DNA of 8,876 nt from an uncultured Bacteroidales bacterium (GTDB lineage Bacteria; Bacteroidota; Bacteroidia; Bacteroidales; Muribaculaceae). Position 1 is the first letter of the stretch. Each line of letters opens with the position of its first letter. The notes under the pieces were generated by a model that was not told where the DNA came from, ran no database searches, and saw only the letters and a program-made list of their open reading frames with translations. The translations under genes and the position numbers were made by a program. Positions 1-5,531 of this stretch are shown piece after piece. The stretch covers positions 1 to 8,876 of the forward strand of contig URZM01000083.1 in assembly GCA_900552315.1 (NCBI GenBank). The letters are read 5' to 3'.

Positions 1-472
1 GGTCGAAGCGGCCGGTGGCGGGGTCTATGTAGCGGTCGTCAGCGCGCACGCCGAGCACACGGGCCATGAACATATCGTGACTCCCCAGACGCATGATGTT
101 GGTCACGGCACACTCTATGCTCAGTGGACTCTCTTCAATGGTGGGGCTCTTGACAAGTTCGCCGGGGATGGGCGTAAGGCCTGTGGCGGCGAATTTGTCG
201 TGGTCGCGTCCGCTGCGCACGCCGCACCAGTCTGTGGCTCGCGCCATGGACTCGGTGGTGAGGTTGATGGTGAATTCCATCTCTTTCTCTATGAGGGCGT
301 GGCTGTGTCGCTCCGGGCGCACGGATATGTAGCACATCGCCGGGTCGGTGCAGATGGTGCCTGTCCAGGCCACCGTGAGCATGTTCCATTCGGAGGGAGT
401 GGCTCCGCATGTCACGAGCACGGCAGGCAACGGGTTGACCATGGTGCCCGGCTTCCACAGGGTCTTGCTCAT
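1..472 (-). CDS. Flavin reductase-like FMN-binding protein, 5' part (3' end outside window)
   Basis: The frame is open from the ATG at 472 to the window edge, giving 157 complete codons without a stop. The visible protein begins MSKTLWKPGTMVNPLPAVLV and continues with a stretch containing NMLTVAWTGTICTDPAMCYI and then SVRPERHSHALI. This pattern fits the flavin reductase-like FMN-binding split-barrel family (PF01613; DIM6/NTAB-type proteins), which binds FMN and often uses NAD(P)H. The substrate cannot be told from sequence. Later segments (EFTINL, RSGRDHDKFAATGL, ECAVTN) also suit the family. No signal peptide or membrane segment is visible, so it should be cytoplasmic. The start lies 12 nt after the pyrB stop, in the same frame, with no Shine-Dalgarno site, which suggests co-transcription with pyrB. 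The family usually has roughly 190-220 residues, so the C-terminus is missing here. The family call is fairly sure; the reaction is unknown. Confidence 0.85.
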   Translation of the reverse strand, partial: MSKTLWKPGTMVNPLPAVLVTCGATPSEWNMLTVAWTGTICTDPAMCYISVRPERHSHALIEKEMEFTINLTTESMARATDWCGVRSGRDHDKFAATGLTPIPGELVKSPTIEESPLSIECAVTNIMRLGSHDMFMARVLGVRADDRYIDPATGRFD

Positions 473-484
473 GTCGGAGATGGG

Positions 485-1564
485 TTAACGCGCGTCGTGC
501 TCGCAGTACGCGCAGCGGACGCTGCCGTCGGCCTTCACGAAGCGGTGGGGCATGGGTTCATTGTTGGTGATGCACTTGGGGTTTGCGCATCGTGCCTCGG
601 GCGCGTCGGCGGCCTGTGGCTGCGGCTTGCGCGTGAGGGGTTCCACGGGGTTGCCGTCGGGGTCTATGCCCAGGCATTTGCATATCATGGCCTGGCGGGC
701 GAACAGCCCGTTGCGGGCCTGCTCGAAATAGTAGGCGTATGGGGTGTCGTCCACGTCCTGGTCAATCTCGGTGACGCGCGGCAGGGGGTGCAGCACGCGC
801 AGGTTGGGGCGGCAGCCGGAGAGCATGGAGGCGCGCAGGGTGTAGATGTCTTTCACGCGCTCGTATTCGTCCAGGTCGGCGAAGCGCTCGCGCTGCACAC
901 GGGTCATGTACAGGATGTCGGTGCTGTCTATAATCTCGTGGCTGAACTCCTCCGTCTGGGTGTAGGGAATCCCTTTCTCGTCGCAGAAGGCTATGAACTC
1001 GGCGGGCATCTTGAGCTCCGGACAAGCCACGAAATTGAATTTGACGCGGAAATGGCTCAGTGCCTGGAGCAGGGAATGGACCGTGCGTCCGTATTTGAGG
1101 TCTCCCACCATGGTCACGGTGATGTCGTCCAGGCGCCCCTGGGTCTTGTATATGGAGTAGAGGTCGAGCATTGTCTGCGAGGGGTGCTGGTGTGCACCGT
1201 CGCCTGCGTTTATCACGGGTGTGTGCGTGACCTCGGTGGCGCGCAGGGCGGCACCTTCCAGATAATGGCGCATGATGATGAGGTCCACATAGTTGCTCAC
1301 CATCTTTATGGTGTCCTTGAGCGTCTCGCCTTTGGATGTCGAGGTGGCGGCGGGGTCGGAGAAGCCTATGACGCGCCCTCCGAGGCGGTTCACCGCCGTC
1401 TCGAAGCTGAGGCGGGTGCGGGTGGAAGGCTCGAAAAAGAGGGTGGCTATGACTTTGCCGTCAAGAATCTTGCGGTTGGGGTTTGCCTCGAAGCGGGAGG
1501 CGGTCTCCAGCAGGTCAAGAATCTCCTGCTTGGAAAGGTCGTTGATGGAGACGATGTTGCTCAT
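485..1564 (-). CDS. pyrB: Aspartate carbamoyltransferase catalytic chain with fused PyrI-type zinc domain
   Basis: The 359-residue protein condenses carbamoyl phosphate and L-aspartate to N-carbamoyl-aspartate, the committed step of cytoplasmic pyrimidine synthesis. Residues 1-308 are a full ATCase catalytic chain: carbamoyl-phosphate loop STRT at 47-50, Lys78 in SKGETL, Arg99-His100, QHPSQT around His127 and Gln130, GDLKYGRTVHS with Arg160, TRVQRER with Arg222 and Gln224, and HPLPR at 259-263. A Pro/Ala-rich linker (about 309-325) follows. Residues 326-359 then carry Cys326, Cys331, Cys351 and Cys354 (C-X4-C-X19-C-X2-C) in the context CANPKCITNNEP and CAYCE. That is the zinc-domain signature of the regulatory chain PyrI (E. 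coli spacing C-X4-C-X23-C-X2-C). PyrI's N-terminal nucleotide-binding domain is absent, and no pyrI gene follows. Only five residues follow the last Cys, fewer than in PyrI. The enzyme identity is near certain; loss of allostery is inferred. A promoter lies just upstream. Confidence 0.96.
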   Translation of the reverse strand: MSNIVSINDLSKQEILDLLETASRFEANPNRKILDGKVIATLFFEPSTRTRLSFETAVNRLGGRVIGFSDPAATSTSKGETLKDTIKMVSNYVDLIIMRHYLEGAALRATEVTHTPVINAGDGAHQHPSQTMLDLYSIYKTQGRLDDITVTMVGDLKYGRTVHSLLQALSHFRVKFNFVACPELKMPAEFIAFCDEKGIPYTQTEEFSHEIIDSTDILYMTRVQRERFADLDEYERVKDIYTLRASMLSGCRPNLRVLHPLPRVTEIDQDVDDTPYAYYFEQARNGLFARQAMICKCLGIDPDGNPVEPLTRKPQPQAADAPEARCANPKCITNNEPMPHRFVKADGSVRCAYCEHDAR

Positions 1565-1621
1565 AAGTGTTTGGAGTTGATGTGTGTGAGGCGGGATTCC
1601 TCAACTTGGTTTTTCCGGATG

Positions 1622-1653
1622 CAAAATTACTGAAAAAAGCCATCACGCGCAAC
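1622..1653 (-). promoter_or_regulatory. Bacteroidetes-type promoter for pyrB
   Basis: Read on the minus strand, GTTG (1653-1650) is followed after 20 nt by TAATTTTG (1629-1622). This matches the Bacteroidetes housekeeping promoter (-33 TTTG/TTG, -7 TAnnTTTG). Transcription would start near 1615, giving a leader of about 50 nt before the ATG at 1564. It sits directly downstream of the terminator of the preceding gene, so pyrB probably starts its own transcript. Assigned by motif only. Confidence 0.7.
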
Positions 1654-1662
1654 ATTCGAGAC

Positions 1663-1701
1663 AAAAAAGAGGAGACACCTCATGGGGTGTCTCCTCTTTT
1701 T
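1663..1701 (-). terminator. Intrinsic terminator of the parvulin gene, probably bidirectional
   Basis: An 11-bp GC-rich stem (GAGGAGACACC at 1669-1679 with GGTGTCTCCTC at 1686-1696) has a 6-nt loop and is flanked by A5-6 on one side and T5 on the other. On the minus strand the stem is followed by six T (complement of 1668-1663). It lies 27 nt after the foldase stop codon and ahead of the pyrB promoter. The symmetry means it could also stop plus-strand transcripts. Confidence 0.93.
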
Positions 1702-1727
1702 GTATTGGTGGCGTGACGCGGTCAGCA

Positions 1728-3662
1728 TCATTTCACTTTCTTGAGTTCCTTCTCGAAAATCTCCACGGGGTATTTGGCCTGCAGCTCTTCGATCCATTCG
1801 GTCTCGAGAGCGTTCTGGTAGTCGGCTGTTACCTGAGCCTTCACGTCTTCCACCTCCTGCGGGGCGTCGATGACGCACAGATTCGACAGGAAATAGACGG
1901 GGAAGCGGCTGTCGGGATTGTCCACGGCAGGGCCTCCGAACACCAATGCGTCCACGAGCTGGTTGTCTCCTTTGGCCATGAGCACGCGGTCAATCCTCAC
2001 CTTGCCTGCCAGTTCCTTGCGTATGGCGGGTATTGCCTCTGTGGCGGGGAGTGTGTCGAGCATCTCCTTGGCGCGGGCGGCGACAGAGTCGTCGGCGGCC
2101 TGCACGAGCACTCCTTTGGCGCGGGGCGTCTGCCAGGTGTAGTCGGCACGGTTTTTCTCGAAGAAGGCTTTGAGCCCTTCGGTGTCTTTGGCTGCCTTGT
2201 CCCACACCTTGCGGTTGCTTATCTCGAACAGGAGCATGCCGTCGCGGTATTCGTTGATGAGGTTGCGGAAATCTATGTCCTCTTCGGGCAGCTGCTTGAG
2301 GAAATAGCTGTAAAGCTCCTGCTGCTCGAAATTCTCGAACATCTTATCGAGGTCGCGGAGGCCTGTGGAGGGGAAGCCTACGTTGCGGAAATGGCTGAGG
2401 TGCTCCAGGAAATCGCCCACGGTGTATTTCTTGTCGGCGAAGCTCATGTATGGCTGTGAGGCCATAGGCGCGAAATGCTCGCGGAACTCGTATGTGAGGC
2501 CGTTCTGGGCCGCGTAGTCCATCATCTGCTGGCGAATTTTCTTCTCGGCCTTGAATTTGTATTTGCCGCGCAGCTTCTGTGTGAACTGGCGGGCCTTGGC
2601 GCGGCCGCGAGTGTCGGAGCGGTTGTCCATGGCCTGGCGCAGGCGAGGCTCGGCCTCTTCGTATGAGGGTATGCCACGTGCGTCGAGCTTCTTGATGATG
2701 TGGTATCCGAAATCAGTGCGGAAGGGTCTGGAAATCTCACCCACGGGCATGGCGAACGCGACGGAGTCGAACTCAGGCACCATGCGTCCCACGCCGAACC
2801 ATCCGACCTTTCCGCCTTGGCGGGCGCTGCCTTTGTCGTCAGAGAACTTGGCTGCCAGTGCCTCGAAGCTTCCGGAGGGCTTTATGGCCTCGTTGTATAT
2901 GCTGTCTATCTGCGCCTTGATTGCCGCTTCCTGCTCGGGGGTAGCGCCGGGGGGCACCATTTTCAGTATGTGGGCGGCCATGACCTCGCCGCGCGCCGGA
3001 CGGTGCGCTCCGCCCTTGATGATGTGATAGCCGAAATCGGTCTCCACTATGTCGCTGTACTGGCCTTCGGGCACGGAATAGACGGCGGTCTCGAACTCGT
3101 AGGGGGTCATGAACACGGTCATCCACCCCATGGAGCCGCCACGGCGGGCGCTGTTCTTGTCGTCGGAGAATCGGGAGGCGAGGTCTGCGAAATCGGCTCC
3201 GGCCTTAAGCTCTGTGAGCAGGGAGTCTGCCACGGAGTACATGTCGCGCGGCGTCTCCAGTCCGCGCGGCTTTGCTATCATGATATGGTTTGCCTGCACC
3301 TCCTGCTGCATGCGGTCGTAAGCCTCGTGCATGAGCTGCTTGACATATACCGAATCGGAGCAGTATGGAGCGCGCAGCTCCACGAGATAGCCGGAGTATT
3401 CGTTGCGGAACGCCTCGGTGGTGTCCAGCCCTGCGGCGAGGGCGTCGGCCACCTTGAGCTTGTAGAGCTTGAACATCTCTGCGTATTCGTCGATGCTCTG
3501 GGGCTGCAGCTGCTGGTTTGCGTTCTTGTGATAAAGGTACTCGAACTCGGAGCGGGGCACATCCCTGCCGGCGACCCTCATGACAACGGGGTCTTTCTTG
3601 GCCGCGAAACTGGCGGCCACGGTTCCGGCCACGGTGAGCGTCAGAAGGATTTTCTTGTTCAT
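1728..3662 (-). CDS. Secreted peptidyl-prolyl cis-trans isomerase with two parvulin domains (SurA/PpiC-like)
   Basis: The 644-residue protein catalyses cis-trans isomerisation of X-Pro bonds and probably chaperones exported proteins in the periplasm. The start at 3662 gives MNKKILLTLTVAGTVAASFA, a signal peptide (two Lys, hydrophobic core, likely cleavage near residue 20-21). The in-frame ATG 15 codons upstream would bury the signal and lies in a hairpin region. Parvulin domain 1 spans about 122-219 and domain 2 about 226-327. Both keep the expected pocket: His126, FSDD, Met185, Phe190 and TDFGYHII with His213; then His231, FSDD, Met294, Phe298 and TDFGYHII with His321. Residues 330-644 are a mostly helical, charged C-terminal region I cannot assign to a named domain, ending in a Lys/Glu-rich tail. 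No lipobox Cys follows the signal, so it is probably soluble. guaB lies 129 nt upstream; no clear private promoter is seen. Family call is secure; a surA symbol would be overreach. Confidence 0.93.
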   Translation of the reverse strand: MNKKILLTLTVAGTVAASFAAKKDPVVMRVAGRDVPRSEFEYLYHKNANQQLQPQSIDEYAEMFKLYKLKVADALAAGLDTTEAFRNEYSGYLVELRAPYCSDSVYVKQLMHEAYDRMQQEVQANHIMIAKPRGLETPRDMYSVADSLLTELKAGADFADLASRFSDDKNSARRGGSMGWMTVFMTPYEFETAVYSVPEGQYSDIVETDFGYHIIKGGAHRPARGEVMAAHILKMVPPGATPEQEAAIKAQIDSIYNEAIKPSGSFEALAAKFSDDKGSARQGGKVGWFGVGRMVPEFDSVAFAMPVGEISRPFRTDFGYHIIKKLDARGIPSYEEAEPRLRQAMDNRSDTRGRAKARQFTQKLRGKYKFKAEKKIRQQMMDYAAQNGLTYEFREHFAPMASQPYMSFADKKYTVGDFLEHLSHFRNVGFPSTGLRDLDKMFENFEQQELYSYFLKQLPEEDIDFRNLINEYRDGMLLFEISNRKVWDKAAKDTEGLKAFFEKNRADYTWQTPRAKGVLVQAADDSVAARAKEMLDTLPATEAIPAIRKELAGKVRIDRVLMAKGDNQLVDALVFGGPAVDNPDSRFPVYFLSNLCVIDAPQEVEDVKAQVTADYQNALETEWIEELQAKYPVEIFEKELKKVK

Positions 3663-3693
3663 ATCACTTGTGTGTGGTTGTGTTGGGGAATTA

Positions 3694-3729
3694 ATAAGCG
3701 TGAGCACCCGGACGGAGTCTCACGCTTAT
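3694..3729 (-). repeat. Perfect 11-bp inverted repeat between guaB and the parvulin gene (possible weak terminator or leader hairpin)
   Basis: ATAAGCGTGAG at 3694-3704 pairs perfectly with CTCACGCTTAT at 3719-3729 around a 14-nt loop. On the minus strand it begins about 62 nt after the guaB stop and ends 31 nt before the parvulin ATG. The sequence after the stem (TAATT then Cs) is only weakly U-rich, so termination could be incomplete. It may end guaB messages, protect their 3' ends, or sit in the leader of the next gene. Confidence 0.6.
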
Positions 3730-3791
3730 GTAACGTATGAATCGGGGAATAATTATATGCTTCCCTTTAAAAAAGTGGTTGTCGTCGCGGG

Positions 3792-5264
3792 TCAGGAGCG
3801 GGAGTAGTTGGGGGCCTCGCTTGTTATGGCCACGTCGTGGGGATGGCTCTCGAGCACTCCGGCGGCGGTGATGCGCGTGAATTGCGCGTGGTGCAGCGCG
3901 TCTATGTCCTTGGCTCCGCAGTAGCCCATGCCGCTGCGCAGGCCGCCGAGCATCTGGTACACCACCTCGTAGAGGCTTCCCTTGTAGGGTACGCGTGCGG
4001 CGATGCCTTCGGGCACGAGCTTCTTGGCGTCGGTCTCGTTGCCTTGGAAATAGCGGTCCTTGCTGCCCTTCTCCATGGCCTCGAGCGAGCCCATGCCTCG
4101 GTAAGACTTGAACTTGCGGCCATTGAAGATGATGGTGTCGCCGGGGCTCTCCTCCACACCTGCGAGCATTCCGCCGAGCATGACGCAGTGTCCGCCTGCA
4201 GCCAGGGCCTTCACTATGTCGCCGCTGTAACGGATGCCGCCGTCGGCTATGAGGGGCACGTCGGTGCCTTCGAGCGCCTTGGCCACGTCATAGATGGCCG
4301 AGAGCTGCGGCACGCCCACACCTGCCACCACACGGGTGGTGCAGATGGAGCCGGGGCCTATGCCCACCTTCACGCCGTCGGCGCCGTTCTCCACCAGATA
4401 GCGGGCGGCGTCGCCCGTGGCTATGTTGCCCACGACCACGTCTATGTCCGGGAAAGCCGCCTTCACGGCCTTGAGCACGCCTATCACCCCGGCGCTGTGC
4501 CCGTGGGCTGTGTCAATCACCAGCGCGTCAACGCCGGCCTTGACCAGGGCCTCGGCACGCTGCATGAAATCGGCGGTGACTCCGATGCCGGCGGCCACGC
4601 GCAGGCGACCCAGCTTGTCCTTGCAGGCGAAAGGCTTGTCCTTGGCCTTCGTAATGTCCTTATATGTCACCAGACCGATGAGCTTGCCCTCGGCGTTGAC
4701 CACGGGGAGCTTCTCTATCTTGTGGCGCTGCAGGATGTCGGCAGCCTCCTCAAGGTTCGCGCTCTGGGTGGTGGTGATGATGTTCTCGCTTGTCATGACC
4801 TCGTCCACGGGGCGAGAGAGGTCGCGCTCGAAGCGTAGGTCGCGGTTGGTGACTATGCCTTTGAGCATCCCTTCGGAATCGACCACGGGTATGCCGCCGA
4901 TGTGGTATTCGTGCATCATGTCCAGGGCGTCGGCCACGGTGGCTCCGCAGCGTATGGTGACGGGGTCATAGATCATGCCGTTCTCGGCACGCTTGACGGC
5001 ATGCACCTGGCGTGCCTGCTCCTCAATCGACATGTTCTTGTGGATGACTCCGATGCCGCCCTCGCGTGCGATGGCGATGGCCAGCTGGCTCTCGGTGACG
5101 GTGTCCATGGCTGCGGACACGATGGGGACGTTGAGGGTGATGCGGCGTGAGAAACGCGTGGAGAGGTTCACTTCGCGCGGAAGCACTTCCGAATAAGCGG
5201 GAATCAGGAGGACATCGTCAAAGGTAAGGCCCTCCATCTTAACTCTATCAGCAATAAAAGACAT
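3792..5264 (-). CDS. guaB: Inosine-5'-monophosphate dehydrogenase
   Basis: This 490-residue cytoplasmic enzyme oxidises IMP to XMP with NAD+, the rate-setting step towards GMP. The (beta/alpha)8 barrel begins with LTFDDVLLIPAYSEVLPR and VPIVSAAMDTVTE. Two CBS domains are inserted at about 96-205 (IGGIPVVDSEG and IEKLPVVNAEG). NAD/substrate elements follow (VIDTAHGHS, VGNIATGDAA). The catalytic loop GIGPGSICTTR carries nucleophile Cys308, DGGIRYSGD at 341-349 binds phosphate, and the flap carries the Arg404-Tyr405 dyad (DRYFQG). The length is typical of bacterial GuaB. The start at 5264 (MSFIADRV) is preferred over an ATG nine codons upstream, because the promoter -7 box at 5289-5296 overlaps that upstream ATG and AAGGA lies just before 5264. 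CBS domains usually make GuaB responsive to purine nucleotides; no riboswitch is visible in the very short leader. Identity is very sure. Confidence 0.98.
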   Translation of the reverse strand: MSFIADRVKMEGLTFDDVLLIPAYSEVLPREVNLSTRFSRRITLNVPIVSAAMDTVTESQLAIAIAREGGIGVIHKNMSIEEQARQVHAVKRAENGMIYDPVTIRCGATVADALDMMHEYHIGGIPVVDSEGMLKGIVTNRDLRFERDLSRPVDEVMTSENIITTTQSANLEEAADILQRHKIEKLPVVNAEGKLIGLVTYKDITKAKDKPFACKDKLGRLRVAAGIGVTADFMQRAEALVKAGVDALVIDTAHGHSAGVIGVLKAVKAAFPDIDVVVGNIATGDAARYLVENGADGVKVGIGPGSICTTRVVAGVGVPQLSAIYDVAKALEGTDVPLIADGGIRYSGDIVKALAAGGHCVMLGGMLAGVEESPGDTIIFNGRKFKSYRGMGSLEAMEKGSKDRYFQGNETDAKKLVPEGIAARVPYKGSLYEVVYQMLGGLRSGMGYCGAKDIDALHHAQFTRITAAGVLESHPHDVAITSEAPNYSRS

Positions 5265-5288
5265 ATTTCCTTGTGATTTTATTGCGTG

Positions 5289-5320
5289 CAAAATTACTTA
5301 AAAATCCGCAAATCCGCAAA
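5289..5320 (-). promoter_or_regulatory. Bacteroidetes-type promoter for guaB
   Basis: On the minus strand TTTG (5320-5317) is followed after 20 nt by TAATTTTG (5296-5289), the same -7 octamer as at pyrB. Transcription would begin near 5282, leaving a leader of only about 18 nt with AAGGA three bases before the ATG. The -33 element lies inside a tandem 8-bp repeat. Assigned by motif and position. Confidence 0.75.
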
Positions 5321-5322
5321 TC
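5302..5322. repeat. Tandem 8-bp repeat at the guaB promoter
   Basis: The unit AAATCCGC occurs twice head to tail (5302-5309, 5310-5317) and a third partial copy AAATC follows (5318-5322). On the minus strand the repeats supply two TTTG motifs, only one at the spacing expected of a -33 element. This may be chance slippage or a protein binding site. Confidence 0.6.
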
Positions 5323-5339
5323 TTTTTTCGGTATCGCGC

Positions 5340-5531
5340 GTCGCGCTGCCGGAGCGGGTGTACGGCGGAACGCGGGGGATTGCAATGAGGCCCCTTGCGG
5401 GCGTTGTTGGGCGTGCTTGTGGATTGTCGGCCCGACATGTCAAAGGGGTCTCTCCGGCAGGGAGCCTCCATCCATGCGTCGCAATTCCCCGGTGCGGGGC
5501 GAGGCTCCGGATTGCGGCCTGGTGGTAGGTG
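5340..5531. other. GC-rich intergenic region between recQ and the guaB promoter with nested inverted repeats
   Basis: This stretch holds no convincing gene. It contains an outer inverted repeat, GGAGCCTC (5461-5468) with GAGGCTCC (5501-5508), enclosing a small hairpin CCCCG (5487-5491) with CGGGG (5495-5499) around 3 nt. An imperfect long-range pair, GGGGATTGC (5375-5383) with GCAATTCCCC (5481-5490), could also form, and GGATTG recurs three times. The inner hairpin could act at the 3' end of the recQ message but lacks a T-run on either strand. A 101-codon minus-strand frame crosses it, but its Arg/Pro/Thr-rich product looks like non-coding translation. Confidence 0.5.

Noticed and set aside
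77..1633. Long plus-strand open frames antisense to pyrB, guaB, the foldase and recQ (up to 756 codons at 5529-7799)
   Set aside because: They run in exact codon register with the real minus-strand genes. In that register a stop needs a sense TTA, CTA or TCA codon, which these GC-rich genes rarely use. The products have no recognisable motifs, so these are shadows.
3663..3707. Upstream ATG adding 15 residues to the foldase
   Set aside because: It would put a non-signal segment ahead of a clear signal peptide, and it begins in the 3694-3729 hairpin loop.
3752..3757. Perfect TATAAT on the minus strand upstream of the foldase gene
   Set aside because: No -35-like element lies at the right distance, and Bacteroidetes primary sigma factor uses TAnnTTTG rather than TATAAT. 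It may be chance in an AT-rich patch.
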